From Microbacterium keratanolyticum (GTDB lineage: Bacteria; Actinomycetota; Actinomycetes; Actinomycetales; Microbacteriaceae): a DNA stretch of 64,000 nucleotides. Of this stretch, positions 22,852-33,257 are shown piece by piece. The stretch covers positions 2,232,001 through 2,296,000 of the forward strand of contig NZ_JAFBBQ010000001.1 of the NCBI RefSeq assembly GCF_016907255.1, given 5' to 3'. The position numbers were made by a program, and so were the translations under genes. Positions within the stretch are counted from its first letter, which is position 1; each line of letters opens with the position of its first letter. The notes beneath the pieces were generated by a model. That model was not told the origin of the DNA. It made no database searches and worked only from the letters and a program-made list of their open reading frames with translations.

Positions 22852-25329
22852 ATGTTCGACCGCGACCTGTTTCCCGTCGACCCGTGGCGCCTCATCGAGA
22901 CGCGCTACCCCGCTGAGAAGTCCGGCGTCGCCGAGACGCTGTTCACCGTCGGAAACGGCTATCTGGGCCTCCGGGGCAACCACATCGAGGGGCGCGCCGC
23001 GCACGAGCACGGCACCTTCATCAATGGCTTCCACGAGACCTGGCCGATCCGGCACGCCGAGCAGGCGTTCGGATTCGCGGAGGTCGGCCAGACGATCGTT
23101 AACGCCCCGGACGCCAAGGTGATGCGCGTCTACGTCGATGACGAGCCGCTTTCCTTTGACGAGGCCGATGTGCGCGAGTACTCGCGGATCCTCGACTTCC
23201 GCACCGGTGTGCTGAGCCGCGATGTGCTGTGGGTCACGCCCTCCGGCAAGCGGGTGCGGATGCGCGATGAGCGCTTCGTGTCGTTCAGTGAGCGGCACCT
23301 CGCGGTGCTGCGGCTTGAGATCACGGTCGAGAACGCGGATGCCCCGGTCACGATCAGCTCGCAGATCATCAACCGTCAGGATGGCGAAGACGTCTACGGC
23401 GGAGCTCCGGGGCCCGCGGCCGGGTTCGACCCGCGACGCACCGAGCGCATCGCCGAACGGGTGCTGCAGCCGGTCGAGTACTGGCAGTCCGACCTGCGCT
23501 CGGCGCTGTCCTTCCGCACGACGGAGTCCGGGATGACACTCGCCGTCGTCGCCGACCACGTCATGGTCACCGACAACGACTACTCGGCGCGGCGACTCGT
23601 CGAGCCCGACATCGCGAAGAACGTGTTCCGCGTGCAGGCGAAGGCCGGTGTGCCCATCCAGCTCACCAAGCTCGTGAGCTATCACTCGTCGCGCGGCGCC
23701 CCCGCGCGCGAACTCGTCGACCGCGCCCGGCGCAGCCTCGACCGCGTGCTCGTCGAGGGCATCGACGCACAGTTCGAGGCGCAGATCGACTGGCTGGAGG
23801 CGTTCTGGGAGCGCTCGGACGTGCGCATCGTCGGACACGACGATCTGCAGCAGGCGACGCGCTGGTGTCTGCTCCAGCTCGCGCAGGCCGCGGCGCGTGC
23901 GGACGGGGCAGGCGTCTCCGCGAAGGGCGTCTCCGGTTCGGGCTACAGCGGGCACTACTTCTGGGATACCGAGATCTACGTGCTGCCGTTTCTGTCGTAC
24001 ACATCGCCGCTGTGGGCGCGCAACGCGCTGCGTGCGCGGGTGCTCATGCTTCCCGCCGCGCGCCGTCGCGCCGCGATGCTGAACGAGGCGGGCGCACTGT
24101 TCCCCTGGCGCACGATCAACGGCGAGGAGGCATCCGCGTACTACGCCGCGGGCACCGCGCAGTACCACATCAACGCCGACGTCAGCTTTGCTCTCGGCAA
24201 ATATGTGCGCGCGACGGGCGATGAGGAGTTCATGCGTCGCGAGGGCGTCGACATCGCCGTCGAGACCGCGCGGATGTGGGCGACCCTGGGCTTCTGGCGC
24301 GCCGGCGGGGGAGTGGAGACGTTCCACATCCACGGCGTCACCGGCCCCGACGAGTACACGACGGTCGTCAACGACAATCTCTTCACGAACGTGATGGCGC
24401 GGTACAACCTGCGTTTCGCGGCCCGCGTGGTGACTGAGCTGCAGGAGGAGTGCCCGGAGGACTACGCCGCCATGGTGGAGCGTCTCTCTCTGGGCGAGGA
24501 TGAGGCAGACGGATGGGAGCGCGCTGCCGAGGCGATGTACATCCCGTTCAGTCCCGCTCTCGGCATCCACCCGCAGGATGCGCTCTTCCTCGAGCGCGAG
24601 GTGTGGGATCTGGAGAGCACTCCGCCGGAGAAGCGGCCTCTGCTGCTGCACTACCACCCGCTCGTGATCTACCGCTTCCAGGTGCTCAAGCAGGCGGATG
24701 TCGTGCTTGCGCTGTTCCTCCAGGGCAACCACTTCACCGAGGCGGAGAAGCTCGCCGACTTCGAGTACTACGACCCGCTGACCACCGGCGACTCGACACT
24801 GTCGGCGGTCGTGCAGTCGATCCTCGCGGCCGAGGTCGGGTACCAGGATCTGGCGAGGACGTACTTCGAGGAATCGCTGTTCGTCGATCTCGGGGACCTT
24901 CATCACAATGCCGCCGACGGTGTGCACGTCGCGTCGGCGGGTGGCGTGTGGACGGCCCTCGTGAGCGGGTTCGGCGGTATGCGCGACCACCGCGGTGAGC
25001 TCAGCTTCGACCCGCGCCTCCCTGCGGACTGGCCGGAACTGGCGTTCCCGTTGCAGTGGCGGGGCTCGCAGCTGGCCGTGAGCATCACGCGCGCGCAGAT
25101 TCGCGTCGAGGTGATCGAGGGGGATGCCGTCGAGTTCACGGTACGCGGTGTCGCACACACGGCTGCCGTGGGAGCCCCCGTCGAGGTGCCGCTGTCGCAT
25201 CAGGGCCCGTTGATCCCGGGGCGTCCGCGGATCGCGGACTTCGCCCATGCGCGCCGCGACGACGGGACTCTCATGTCGGCCTCGGTGCCGGTGACCACGA
25301 CGTCGCTGCCGATTCTGGGGGAGTTCTAG
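22852..25329 (+). CDS. Glycoside hydrolase family 65 disaccharide phosphorylase
   Basis: Large GH65 enzyme of 825 residues. An N-terminal beta-sandwich (about 1-270), linker, (alpha/alpha)6 barrel (about 330-710) and short C-terminal sheet are inferred from length and motifs. The general acid is Glu501 in HGVTGPDEYTTVVNDN, and KQADVVLALF at about 613-622 matches the phosphate-site region of phosphorylases. Expected reaction: phosphorolysis of an alpha-glucobiose (maltose, trehalose, kojibiose or nigerose; not decidable here) to beta-glucose-1-phosphate and glucose, feeding the upstream beta-PGM-like enzyme. ATG 22852 has GGAG upstream. Confidence 0.9.
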   Translation: MFDRDLFPVDPWRLIETRYPAEKSGVAETLFTVGNGYLGLRGNHIEGRAAHEHGTFINGFHETWPIRHAEQAFGFAEVGQTIVNAPDAKVMRVYVDDEPLSFDEADVREYSRILDFRTGVLSRDVLWVTPSGKRVRMRDERFVSFSERHLAVLRLEITVENADAPVTISSQIINRQDGEDVYGGAPGPAAGFDPRRTERIAERVLQPVEYWQSDLRSALSFRTTESGMTLAVVADHVMVTDNDYSARRLVEPDIAKNVFRVQAKAGVPIQLTKLVSYHSSRGAPARELVDRARRSLDRVLVEGIDAQFEAQIDWLEAFWERSDVRIVGHDDLQQATRWCLLQLAQAAARADGAGVSAKGVSGSGYSGHYFWDTEIYVLPFLSYTSPLWARNALRARVLMLPAARRRAAMLNEAGALFPWRTINGEEASAYYAAGTAQYHINADVSFALGKYVRATGDEEFMRREGVDIAVETARMWATLGFWRAGGGVETFHIHGVTGPDEYTTVVNDNLFTNVMARYNLRFAARVVTELQEECPEDYAAMVERLSLGEDEADGWERAAEAMYIPFSPALGIHPQDALFLEREVWDLESTPPEKRPLLLHYHPLVIYRFQVLKQADVVLALFLQGNHFTEAEKLADFEYYDPLTTGDSTLSAVVQSILAAEVGYQDLARTYFEESLFVDLGDLHHNAADGVHVASAGGVWTALVSGFGGMRDHRGELSFDPRLPADWPELAFPLQWRGSQLAVSITRAQIRVEVIEGDAVEFTVRGVAHTAAVGAPVEVPLSHQGPLIPGRPRIADFAHARRDDGTLMSASVPVTTTSLPILGEF

Positions 25330-25339
25330 GGGCGCCGGT

Positions 25340-25374
25340 CGCTCCGCCGGGGCGGGTATGCGTCCGGCGGAGCG
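25340..25374 (+). terminator. Probable terminator after GH65
   Basis: CGCTCCGCCGG (25340-25350) pairs exactly with CCGGCGGAGCG (25364-25374). No T run. Placed between the GH65 stop and the dnaX promoter. Confidence 0.6.
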
Positions 25375-25404
25375 GATGTCCGGGGCACGCCGTAGGCTTA
25401 GCGG

Positions 25405-27831
25405 GTGACCACAGCCCTTTACCGTCGATACCGGCCCGAGAACTTCGCCGAGATGATCGGGCAGTCTCAGGTCACCGATCCGCTCATGACGGCGCTGCGC
25501 AGCGATCGCGTGGGGCACGCGTACCTGTTCTCCGGTCCGCGCGGATGCGGCAAGACCACGTCGGCTCGTATTCTCGCGCGTTGCCTGAACTGCGCAGAAG
25601 GGCCGACCGACACCCCGTGCGGCGTCTGCCCGAGCTGTGTCGAGCTGTCGCGTGCCGGAGGCGGGTCGCTCGACGTCGTCGAGATCGACGCGGCCAGCCA
25701 CAACGGCGTCGATGACGCGCGTGATCTGCGCGAACGTGCGACCTTCGCGCCGAGCCGTGACCGCTTCAAGATCTTCATTCTCGATGAGGCGCACATGGTC
25801 ACACCGCAGGGGTTCAACGCCCTGCTCAAGCTCGTCGAAGAGCCGCCCGCGCACGTCAAGTTCATCTTCGCGACGACCGAGCCCGACAAGGTGCTTGGCA
25901 CGATCCGCTCGCGTACGCATCACTACCCGTTCCGGCTGGTTCCCCCGGCGGCGATGCTCGAGTACGTCGAGAAGCTGTGCCGAGAAGAGGGCGTCTCGGT
26001 CGAACCCGGGGTTCTGCCGCTCGTGGTGCGCGCCGGTGGCGGCTCGCCTCGTGACACCCTGTCGCTGCTCGACCAGTTGATCGCGGGATCCGAGGGTGAC
26101 TCGGTCGGCTACGCCCGCGCGGTCGCTCTGCTCGGCTACACGCACGGTGCCCTCCTCGATGAGATCGTCGATGCTCTCGCCTCGAACGACGCCACCATCG
26201 CATTCCCCGCGGTGGACCGCGTCGTGCAGACCGGGCAAGATCCTCGGCGCTTCGTCGACGACCTGCTCGAACGGCTGCGCGACCTCATCGTGATCGCCGC
26301 GGTGGGCGACGGCGCATCCGCCGTGCTCCGCGGCGTTTCGGAAGACGATCTCGCCAAGATGCGCGATCAGGCGGCGCTCTTCGGGGCGTCGCGGCTCTCG
26401 CGCACGGCCGACCTCGTGAGCACCGCGCTCGACGACATGACCGGCGCGACCTCGCCGCGCCTGCACCTCGAACTGCTCGTCGCGCGTGTGCTCGCCGGCG
26501 CGCAGGATGAACCCGCGAGCCAGGCATCTCCTGTGCAGAGCGCAGACGCATTGCGCGACGCCCGGGCCGCCGCGATGGCCACCGTCGGTTCGGGACGCAC
26601 GGCTTCGGCAGCTGCTGCTGCCCCCGCAACCGCGCCGCGGGCATCCGAGGTCCCCGTGGTGCCGCCAGCCTCTGCGGCTCCGCCGGTGCCGGAGGTCCCC
26701 GCCGCGTCGTCGCCTGCGGAGGCGCCCGCCACCGCTCCCGATCAGGTTTCCGCATCCGCGCCGGAGGCCCCCGCATCCGAGAGCTCCGCGTCCGAGAGTT
26801 CTGCGTCTGCGGCTCCTGCTCCGGACCCGTCCGGGCCTGCGGCCGACGCGCCCGAGTTGCCCGCGCCGGAGTCTGCCTCGACAACGCCTGCTCCGGCCCC
26901 CGACGCCTCAGGGCCGGTGGATTTCGATCGTGTCCGCGGCGCCTGGCCAGGAATCCTGACTCGTCTGCAGGCGATCAGCAGTTCATCGTGGATCGTCGTC
27001 ACGGCTGTGCAGCCGCTCGGCTTCGACACCGCCAGCGAGGTGCTCACCGTCGGCTTCCCGTCACAGTCAGACGTCGGGCGCTTCCGCGGTGCGACACCCG
27101 GCGAGGGACCTTCCGACCACCTGCGCACCGCCATCTCCGACGAGCTCGGTGTGCGCGTCAAGTTCAAGCCCGCACCGCTACCGCCAGCCGGTGCCGAGGG
27201 AACGAGCCGACCCGCTCCCGCGCAGCGTCCGTCGAACGGTCCGGCACGCAGCGTGTCCGACAACGCCGCCCCCGTGACGGAATGGGTGGTCGCGTCGATT
27301 CCGCGCGGCGAGAGTGCAGCTGCTGAGGCGCCCGGGGCGGAGTCCGCGGCGCCCACAGCCTCGACGTCGCCCGCGGTTCCGGCTTCGAACGTGGCGGCGC
27401 CCGCGCCGGTCCGCGAGCCGCAGTCGATCCCCGCGCCGGCCAGGGAGACGCAGCCCGTCACCGCACCGGCCCGCGACGCACAGTCCGATGCCGACACGAT
27501 GCCCGCCTCCGGTTGGTACGAGCCCTCGAGCGACTACGACGACATGCCCCCTCCGCCCGAGGACGAGCCGCCGTACGATCCAGGACCGCCCGCAGAGCAC
27601 GCCCCGCGCCAGAGCGTCGGGGCGCAGAGCTCTTCCGTTGCGCCTGACCACGCGCCGGCATCCGCGCCCGCTGCGCCGCGTGATGCGGCCGGGCTGGCGT
27701 CTCGTCCCACGGTGACATCCCGACCCATCGGCGGCGGGGTGCAGCGCTACGGCGAAGCGGTCGTCCGGCAGGTGCTCGGGGCGTCCTTCGTGCGCGAAGA
27801 GCCCTTTGATCCCCCGACGAGGTTCAACTGA
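25405..27831 (+). CDS. dnaX: DNA polymerase III subunit gamma/tau
   Basis: Clamp-loader ATPase of the replisome, 808 residues. AAA+ core with Walker A GPRGCGKT (44-51), zinc module Cys60/63/72/75/78 and LDEAH box, lid and collar domains to about 375, and then a long low-complexity region rich in Ala, Pro and Ser (about 385-510) around a structured tau-like domain (about 512-595) and another disordered stretch to the C-terminal ...ASFVREEPF end. Leaderless: TAGGCT (25393-25398), six bases, GTG 25405. I see no slippery A-rich frameshift site, so a separate gamma form is not supported. recR overlaps the stop by one base (TGATG). Confidence 0.95.
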   Translation: MTTALYRRYRPENFAEMIGQSQVTDPLMTALRSDRVGHAYLFSGPRGCGKTTSARILARCLNCAEGPTDTPCGVCPSCVELSRAGGGSLDVVEIDAASHNGVDDARDLRERATFAPSRDRFKIFILDEAHMVTPQGFNALLKLVEEPPAHVKFIFATTEPDKVLGTIRSRTHHYPFRLVPPAAMLEYVEKLCREEGVSVEPGVLPLVVRAGGGSPRDTLSLLDQLIAGSEGDSVGYARAVALLGYTHGALLDEIVDALASNDATIAFPAVDRVVQTGQDPRRFVDDLLERLRDLIVIAAVGDGASAVLRGVSEDDLAKMRDQAALFGASRLSRTADLVSTALDDMTGATSPRLHLELLVARVLAGAQDEPASQASPVQSADALRDARAAAMATVGSGRTASAAAAAPATAPRASEVPVVPPASAAPPVPEVPAASSPAEAPATAPDQVSASAPEAPASESSASESSASAAPAPDPSGPAADAPELPAPESASTTPAPAPDASGPVDFDRVRGAWPGILTRLQAISSSSWIVVTAVQPLGFDTASEVLTVGFPSQSDVGRFRGATPGEGPSDHLRTAISDELGVRVKFKPAPLPPAGAEGTSRPAPAQRPSNGPARSVSDNAAPVTEWVVASIPRGESAAAEAPGAESAAPTASTSPAVPASNVAAPAPVREPQSIPAPARETQPVTAPARDAQSDADTMPASGWYEPSSDYDDMPPPPEDEPPYDPGPPAEHAPRQSVGAQSSSVAPDHAPASAPAAPRDAAGLASRPTVTSRPIGGGVQRYGEAVVRQVLGASFVREEPFDPPTRFN

Positions 27832-28424
27832 TGTACGACGGCATCGTTCAAGAGCTGATCGACGAGTTCGGTCGTCTGCCGGGCATCGGCCCGAAATCCG
27901 CGCAGCGGATCACCTTCCACATCCTGCAGACGCCGAGCTTCGATGTCGCACGTCTCGCCGAACTCCTCGGCGAGATCCGTGAACGCGTGCGCTTCTGCGA
28001 GATCTGCGGCAACGTCGCCGAGCAGGAACGCTGCGCGATCTGCCGCGATCCCCGTCGCAACCCGGCACTCATCTGCGTCGTCGAAGACGCGAAGGACGTC
28101 TCGGCGATCGAGCGCACGCGCGAGTTCCGTGGGCTCTATCACGTGCTCGGCGGTGCGATCAGTCCGATCGCGGGCGTCGGTCCTGACGATCTGCGCATCA
28201 CGCAGCTCATGACGCGTCTCGCCGACGGCACCGTGCAAGAGGTCATCATCGCCACGAACCCGAACCTCGAGGGCGAGGCGACCGCGAGCTACCTCAGCCG
28301 TCTGCTCACGACGATGCAGATCACGGTCTCGCGGCTCGCCTCCGGTCTGCCGGTCGGCGGCGATCTCGAGTACGCCGACGAGGTCACCCTCGGTCGCGCC
28401 TTCGAAGGCCGGCGCGTCCTGTGA
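27831..28424 (+). CDS. recR: Recombination mediator RecR
   Basis: Works with RecO and RecF to load RecA at gaps. The protein has 197 residues with the helix-hairpin-helix ([11 protein letters not shown]), a zinc finger with Cys56/59/68/71 (CEICGN...CAICRD) and a Toprim domain (about 79-175). Directly follows dnaX as TGATG. The ybaB/ebfC gene usually lodged between dnaX and recR is absent here. The stop overlaps the next start. Confidence 0.97.
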   Translation: MYDGIVQELIDEFGRLPGIGPKSAQRITFHILQTPSFDVARLAELLGEIRERVRFCEICGNVAEQERCAICRDPRRNPALICVVEDAKDVSAIERTREFRGLYHVLGGAISPIAGVGPDDLRITQLMTRLADGTVQEVIIATNPNLEGEATASYLSRLLTTMQITVSRLASGLPVGGDLEYADEVTLGRAFEGRRVL

Positions 28425-29404
28425 ACCAGAGCGGTGGCTTCACCCGCCGCGGGTGGCTGCTGTTCGCCGCGATGGCGCTGATCTGGGGCGTCCCGTACCT
28501 GTTCATCAGCATCGCCGTCGAAACGTACTCGCCGCCGGCCGTCGTGGCCGGACGCACCCTCATCGCCGCCCTGCTGCTGCTGCCATTCGCGATCCGCAGC
28601 GGTGCGCTCAAAGCCGCATGGAAGCTCTGGCCGTGGGTGCTCGCCTTCGGTCTTGTCGAGATGGCGGGGCCTTTCCTCCTGCTGGGACACGCAGAGCAGA
28701 CGCTGCCTTCGGGGCTCACAGGTCTTCTGGTGGCAACCGTGCCGCTCGTCGCCGCGGTCATCGCTCTGCTGGGCGGAGACAGGGGAGTGCTGCGCCCCGC
28801 GCGCATCATCGGCCTCTTCGTCGGCATCGTGGGAGTGGGGATCGTCGTCGCCGGCCCCAGCCTGTTCGGCCACGGTCAGCTCGACCTTCTCGCGATCGGC
28901 GAGGTGCTGCTGGTTGCGGTCCTCTACGCGATCGCGCCCTTCATCGTCGCGCGCAAGCTGTCGTCCGTGCCCTCGCTCGGCACGATCACGCTCTCGCTCC
29001 TCGCGATCGGGCTCCTGTACCTGCCGATCGCGCTCGTCGTTCCGTCGGCACCGCCGACGCTCGAATCGACGGTCGCCCTCGTCATCCTCGGCGTGCTGTG
29101 CACGGCCGTCGCATTCCTGGCGTTCTTCGCTCTCATCCGCGAAGTGGGGCCTGTGCGTGCGCCGCTGTTCACGTACGTCAACCCGGTCGTCGCGATCGTC
29201 CTGGGTGCGTTGATCCTCGCGGAGCCGCTCACACCAGGACTCCTCATCGGTTTCCCGCTCATCATCCTCGGGTGCTGGTTCGCCGGAACTGGCGGGCGAC
29301 TGCGCCCGGTCGCCTCGGAGGCCGTGCCCACCGATACGAGTGCGATCGCGGAGTGCGCCGAGGCCGAGCCGTCCGCGCCGACGCAGCGCGCCGACACGGA
29401 GTAG
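28421..29404 (+). CDS. EamA-family (DMT) transporter
   Basis: Drug/metabolite transporter superfamily protein of 327 residues with ten predicted membrane segments in two EamA repeats (about 10-145 and 155-290) and an acidic tail. The opening [23 protein letters not shown] is characteristic. GTG 28421 overlaps the recR stop (GTGA), so it is cotranslated with dnaX-recR although functionally unrelated. Substrate unknown; amino acids or metabolites are exported by relatives. Confidence 0.88.
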   Translation: MNQSGGFTRRGWLLFAAMALIWGVPYLFISIAVETYSPPAVVAGRTLIAALLLLPFAIRSGALKAAWKLWPWVLAFGLVEMAGPFLLLGHAEQTLPSGLTGLLVATVPLVAAVIALLGGDRGVLRPARIIGLFVGIVGVGIVVAGPSLFGHGQLDLLAIGEVLLVAVLYAIAPFIVARKLSSVPSLGTITLSLLAIGLLYLPIALVVPSAPPTLESTVALVILGVLCTAVAFLAFFALIREVGPVRAPLFTYVNPVVAIVLGALILAEPLTPGLLIGFPLIILGCWFAGTGGRLRPVASEAVPTDTSAIAECAEAEPSAPTQRADTE

Positions 29405-29410
29405 GCCCGC

Positions 29411-29875
29411 TCAGCTCGCGACGGTCGCGCGGGCATCGCGGCGCAGCGCCACGTTGAGGTTCAGCAGAAGCAGCACGAAACCGGCGCCGATCAGGATGTG
29501 CCCGAGGCCGGCGATCCCCGAGATCATCCCGGAGCCCTCCAGGCCCTTCACCTGCAGGATGCCGTGCCACACGAGCAGCCCCGTCGTGAGCACGACGCCG
29601 AAGTTGTAGATCCAGAAGAACCAGCGCAGCAGACGACTCGTCGACAGGCGGAAGACTTTCTCCAGGACCAGCACGATCAGCAGCACGAGCATGCCGAGAG
29701 TCAGGATGTGCGTGTGCGCGAGACCGAGCTGGCCGGCGAAACCCTCCGGGTACCCGTTCGCCTTCGTGAATTCACGGTAGAACAGCCCCGCGGCGAGGCC
29801 GAGCACGGCATAGACAGCGGTCGCCCCGAGCAGGATGCGCAGTGTGCGGTGATGGGTGGCAGTGTTTTCCGTCAT
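29411..29875 (-). CDS. DUF2871 membrane protein
   Basis: Protein of 154 residues with four membrane segments (about 11-31, 48-70, 82-104, 118-140). A conserved FYREFTK segment and LAHTHILTLGM with histidines are reminiscent of heme or metal sites in small membrane proteins. Assigned to DUF2871 by overall pattern; function unknown. ATG 29875 has GGAGG about eight bases upstream. It is convergent with the EamA gene, 6 bases away. Confidence 0.75.
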   Translation of the reverse strand: MTENTATHHRTLRILLGATAVYAVLGLAAGLFYREFTKANGYPEGFAGQLGLAHTHILTLGMLVLLIVLVLEKVFRLSTSRLLRWFFWIYNFGVVLTTGLLVWHGILQVKGLEGSGMISGIAGLGHILIGAGFVLLLLNLNVALRRDARATVAS

Positions 29876-29970
29876 ACCTCGAGCCTCCGCGCATCGCGGA
29901 GATGCGACATCCATCGAAGGATCGATCTCCGTACGTGGCAGCGATCGCGGCGACGCGCGAGGATGAGAAC

Positions 29971-31176
29971 ATGGACGCGCACGCCTCGCTGGGTTCGGCA
30001 CGACAGCGGATGCTCCGTGGCGCCCGATTCGCGCTGCATGTGATCACCGTCGTGCTGGCGTTCGTCGGCACGATCCGTGCGATCGATGCGGGTGCCGAGA
30101 TCGTCGTCGCCTCGATCGCCGCAGCACTCTTCCTCGGCTGGTACGCCACAGGTGCCGCGCTACTGCAGGGCGCCGTGGCCCGCTGGTGGCTGTTCGCTCT
30201 CGCTGCTCTGTGGGCGGGGCTGCTCGCGATCTCCGCCGAGTACGTCTGGCTGGCGTTCCCTCTCCTGCTGCTGGCGGGGCACGTACTGCGCGCCGGGTGG
30301 TCGGTGGTGTTCGCGATCCTCGTGCTCGCCGCGGCGATCATGGCGCCGCTCCTGCACCACGGCCAGACGTCGTTCGCGCACATCGTCGGCCCGGTCGTCG
30401 GCGGCGGCTTCGCACTCGCGATCTCGCTCGGCTACGACACGCTGCTGCGCGACGCGGCGGAACGCGAACGCCTCATCGCCTCTCTGGTGCGCGCGCAGGA
30501 CGAGACGGCGGAGCTGCAGGATGAGCTTCTGCGGACGCAGCGCGAGGCCGGCGCGAGCCGCGAGCGCACTCGTCTCGCGCGCGACCTGCACGACACGATC
30601 GCGCAGGAGCTCAGCTCGATCTCCCTCCTCGCGCGCACGGGCGAGATCGCGCGGCTGCCGCAGATCGATGCTCTGGCACAGAAATCGCTGACCGAGCTGC
30701 GCCGCATTGTCGCGGCTCTCGACCCGACGGAGCTGGAGGGCTCTGCCCTCGCCGGGGCCCTGGAGCGGATGCTCGCGGAGGCACACGTCCACAGCGGTAT
30801 CCAGACGAGTCTCGAGGTCGACCTGCCACCGCGGGCTCTGCCCACGGCGGTCGAGGTCACCCTTCTTCGCGTTGCTCAGTCGGCGCTGGCGAATGTGCGC
30901 CAGCACGCGGCGGCGAGCACCGTCGCCGTCCGCCTTCACGAGAGTGAGGGAAGCGTCGGGCTTGACGTCGTCGACGACGGCGCGGGCTTCGATCCCGACG
31001 CCGGCGAGCAGCCGCGTGCAGAGCGCACGTCCTACGGCCTCGCAGCGATGCGCGCCCGAGTGCGGGAGCACGGCGGTGAGCTGCACGTGCAGAGCGCGCT
31101 GGGCGAAGGCACGCGGCTTCGGGTGCGCATCCCCCTTCCGGGTGCCGACTCATTCGGTGAAGGGGGCGACGCATGA
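29971..31176 (+). CDS. NarL-type sensor histidine kinase
   Basis: Two-component sensor of 401 residues. Five or six membrane segments (about 17-150) make up the sensing part, without a large extracellular loop. A coiled region follows (155-195), then the HisKA_3 dimerisation helix with phospho-acceptor His207 (RLARDLHDTIAQELSSISLL) and an HATPase domain (about 300-395; VRQHAAA, VDDGAGFD). ATG 29971 is chosen over 29842 because GAGGAT lies six to eight bases upstream and the region before it overlaps the divergent gene's leader. The response regulator gene overlaps its stop. Confidence 0.9.
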   Translation: MDAHASLGSARQRMLRGARFALHVITVVLAFVGTIRAIDAGAEIVVASIAAALFLGWYATGAALLQGAVARWWLFALAALWAGLLAISAEYVWLAFPLLLLAGHVLRAGWSVVFAILVLAAAIMAPLLHHGQTSFAHIVGPVVGGGFALAISLGYDTLLRDAAERERLIASLVRAQDETAELQDELLRTQREAGASRERTRLARDLHDTIAQELSSISLLARTGEIARLPQIDALAQKSLTELRRIVAALDPTELEGSALAGALERMLAEAHVHSGIQTSLEVDLPPRALPTAVEVTLLRVAQSALANVRQHAAASTVAVRLHESEGSVGLDVVDDGAGFDPDAGEQPRAERTSYGLAAMRARVREHGGELHVQSALGEGTRLRVRIPLPGADSFGEGGDA

Positions 31177-31790
31177 GCATCCGCCTCCTCCTCATCGACG
31201 ACCACCCCATCGTGCGCGCCGGATTGCGCGCTGTCGTCGAAGGGCGCGGCTTCACGGTCGCGGGCGAGGCCGCGACGGGCGAGGAGGGGATCGCCGCGGC
31301 ATCCGAGCTCCGTCCTGATGTCGTGCTGTGCGATCTGCGCCTGGGGGAGGGGATCGACGGGGTCGCTGCGACCGCGGCGCTGCGCGCGCTGCCGGATCCG
31401 CCCGCCGTGCTGATCCTCACGACGTTCGACCACGACGCGCAGATCGTGCGCGCGCTGGAAGCCGGTGCCGCAGGATACCTGCTCAAAGACGTCGACACCG
31501 ACACGATCGCGCGAGCGATCCGCGATGCGGCCGCGGGCGGACTGGTCTTCACTCCGGAGGGAGACCAGCGACTTCTCGCCGCGCTCCGTGCTCCGCGCGT
31601 CGCCCTCACCGCGCGAGAGCTCGAGGTGCTCGGCCAGGTCGCCGCGGGCGCGAGCAACAAGGAGATCGCGGCCACGCTGTTCATCACCGAAGCAACGGTC
31701 AAGACCCATGTGGTGCACCTGCTGCAGAAGCTCGGAGTCGACAGTCGCACGGGCGCCGTGAGCGAGGCGCGGCGACGCGGCCTGCTCTGA
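31173..31790 (+). CDS. LuxR/NarL-type response regulator
   Basis: Partner of the preceding kinase, 205 residues. The receiver domain has DD at 9-10, phospho-acceptor Asp54 (VVLCDLRLGEG) and Lys in LLKDVD; a GerE helix-turn-helix follows (about 140-200; LTARELEVLGQVAAGASNKE, then TVKTHVVHLLQKLGV). It overlaps the kinase gene as ATGA. No target promoter is identifiable by sequence alone. Confidence 0.93.
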   Translation: MSIRLLLIDDHPIVRAGLRAVVEGRGFTVAGEAATGEEGIAAASELRPDVVLCDLRLGEGIDGVAATAALRALPDPPAVLILTTFDHDAQIVRALEAGAAGYLLKDVDTDTIARAIRDAAAGGLVFTPEGDQRLLAALRAPRVALTARELEVLGQVAAGASNKEIAATLFITEATVKTHVVHLLQKLGVDSRTGAVSEARRRGLL

Positions 31791-31838
31791 GTAGGCCGCG
31801 GCCCCGTCACATGTCCGTTTCGGCATACGGCCCGCTTC

Positions 31839-31844
31839 TAGAAT
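31839..31844 (+). promoter_or_regulatory. -10 box of lysC
   Basis: TAGAAT, the best sigma-A -10 in this stretch. The predicted start near 31851 gives a leader of about 34 nt with AGGAG before GTG 31885. Confidence 0.6.
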
Positions 31845-31884
31845 GTGAGGGGCTGTATCGCCCACCATCCCCCAGGAGTGTTTC

Positions 31885-33171
31885 GTGGCTCTCATCGTGC
31901 AGAAGTACGGCGGCTCGTCCGTCGCCGACGCAGAAGGCATCAAGCGCGTCGCCAAGCGCATCGTCGACACCCGTCGTGCCGGTCATGACGTCGTCGTCGC
32001 CGTGAGCGCCATGGGCGACACGACCGACGAGCTGCTCGACCTCGCGGCCGAGGTCGCCCCGATCCCCGCGCCGCGCGAACTCGACATGCTGCTCTCCAGC
32101 GGAGAGCGCATCTCGATGGCGCTGCTGGCCATGGCGATCCACTCCATGGGCTTCGACGCGCGCTCCTTCACCGGCCCTCAGGCCGGAATGCGCACCGACA
32201 GCCGACACGGTGCGGCGCGCATCGTCGAGGTGACCCCGACCCGTCTGCGCGAGGCGCTCGACGAGGGAGCCATCGTCATCGTCGCCGGATTCCAGGGACT
32301 CAACGACGACACGCAAGACATCACGACCCTGGGCCGCGGCGGTTCCGACACGACCGCCGTCGCGCTCGCCGCCGCGCTCGAGGCGGATGTCTGCGAGATC
32401 TACAGCGACGTCGACGGCATCTTCACGGCCGACCCGCGCGTCGTGCCTCTTGCACACAAGCTGGGCTCGATCGGCGCAGAAGAGATGCTCGAGCTCGCGG
32501 CCAACGGCGCGAAGGTCCTCTACATCCGCGCGGTCGAGTACGCACGCCGTCATGGCGTCCTCATTCACGCTCGTTCGACGTTCTCGTCGAACGAGGGCAC
32601 CTACGTTCTGGGCGAGGGGCAGAAGTCCCCCCGCGAATCCGAGGGAGAAGACATGGAAGAGCCGATCGTCGCCGGAGTCGCGACCGACCTCAGCCAGGCC
32701 AAGGTCACGGTCACAGGCGTTCCGGATGTTCCGGGCAAGGCCGCCGAGATCTTCAAGATCGTGTCGAAGTCGGGCGCGAACGTCGACATGATCGTGCAGA
32801 ACGTGTCGGCCGCCGGCACCGCACGCACCGACATCTCCTTCACCCTGCCGAAGTCGGATGCCGCCGCTGCGCTGCGCGCACTGTCCGCCGAGCAGGAGGA
32901 GGTCGGCTTCGAGGGACTGCTGCACGACGACCAGATCGGCAAGCTGTCGGTCGTCGGTGCGGGCATGCGCACCCACTCGGGTGTCTCTGCGACCCTCTTC
33001 GAGGCGCTGAGCTCGACCGGCATCAACATCGAGATGATCTCCACGTCTGAGATCCGCATCTCGGTCGTGCTGCGCGGTGACGATCTCGCTCACGCCGCAC
33101 GCGTCGTGCACACCGCCTACGGTCTCGACGGCGACGTCGAGGCGATCGTCGCCGCCGGCACCGGCCGCTGA
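31885..33171 (+). CDS. lysC: Aspartate kinase
   Basis: First enzyme of the lysine/threonine/methionine pathway; phosphorylates L-aspartate. The protein has 428 residues with an amino acid kinase domain (1-250; [13 protein letters not shown] and [16 protein letters not shown]) followed by two ACT domains (about 262-335 and 345-420) that bind inhibitory amino acids. GTG 31885 follows AGGAG. As in Corynebacterium lysC, an internal in-frame start with its own ribosome binding site lies just before the ACT domains. asd lies downstream behind its own promoter. Confidence 0.97.
   Translation: MALIVQKYGGSSVADAEGIKRVAKRIVDTRRAGHDVVVAVSAMGDTTDELLDLAAEVAPIPAPRELDMLLSSGERISMALLAMAIHSMGFDARSFTGPQAGMRTDSRHGAARIVEVTPTRLREALDEGAIVIVAGFQGLNDDTQDITTLGRGGSDTTAVALAAALEADVCEIYSDVDGIFTADPRVVPLAHKLGSIGAEEMLELAANGAKVLYIRAVEYARRHGVLIHARSTFSSNEGTYVLGEGQKSPRESEGEDMEEPIVAGVATDLSQAKVTVTGVPDVPGKAAEIFKIVSKSGANVDMIVQNVSAAGTARTDISFTLPKSDAAAALRALSAEQEEVGFEGLLHDDQIGKLSVVGAGMRTHSGVSATLFEALSSTGINIEMISTSEIRISVVLRGDDLAHAARVVHTAYGLDGDVEAIVAAGTGR
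32653..33171 (+). CDS. lysC: Aspartate kinase beta subunit from an internal start
   Basis: In-frame ATG at codon 257 of lysC, preceded by GAGGGAGA (32641-32648) at four bases. It would yield a 172-residue protein ([20 protein letters not shown]) made only of the two ACT domains. C. glutamicum makes the same kind of beta subunit from lysC, giving an alpha2beta2 enzyme; its beta subunit begins with nearly the same residues. The position and the ribosome binding site make dual translation likely. Confidence 0.7.
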   Translation: MEEPIVAGVATDLSQAKVTVTGVPDVPGKAAEIFKIVSKSGANVDMIVQNVSAAGTARTDISFTLPKSDAAAALRALSAEQEEVGFEGLLHDDQIGKLSVVGAGMRTHSGVSATLFEALSSTGINIEMISTSEIRISVVLRGDDLAHAARVVHTAYGLDGDVEAIVAAGTGR

Positions 33172-33226
33172 TCCGCCGGGGAGAGGCGCCTTCGACGCGA
33201 AGCATCCCGCCCCTCTCGTGAGCCGC

Positions 33227-33232
33227 TAGACT
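33227..33232 (+). promoter_or_regulatory. -10 box of asd, inside an inverted repeat
   Basis: TAGACT with the inverted repeat CGTGAG (33217-33222) / CTCACG (33231-33236) around it. Possible operator. Confidence 0.5.
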
Positions 33233-33257
33233 CACGGAAACCCTGACATCGGCGACA

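Noticed and set aside
21721..26466. Very long minus-strand open frame (1581 codons) antisense to ackA, HAD, GH65 and dnaX
   Set aside because: The opposite strand carries complete enzymes with all motifs. Long antisense frames are expected at this base composition, and the translation is low-complexity Arg/His/Glu-rich.
25405..27831. Programmed frameshift in dnaX giving a gamma subunit
   Set aside because: No A-run or slippery heptamer with a following hairpin is seen in the region after the collar domain.
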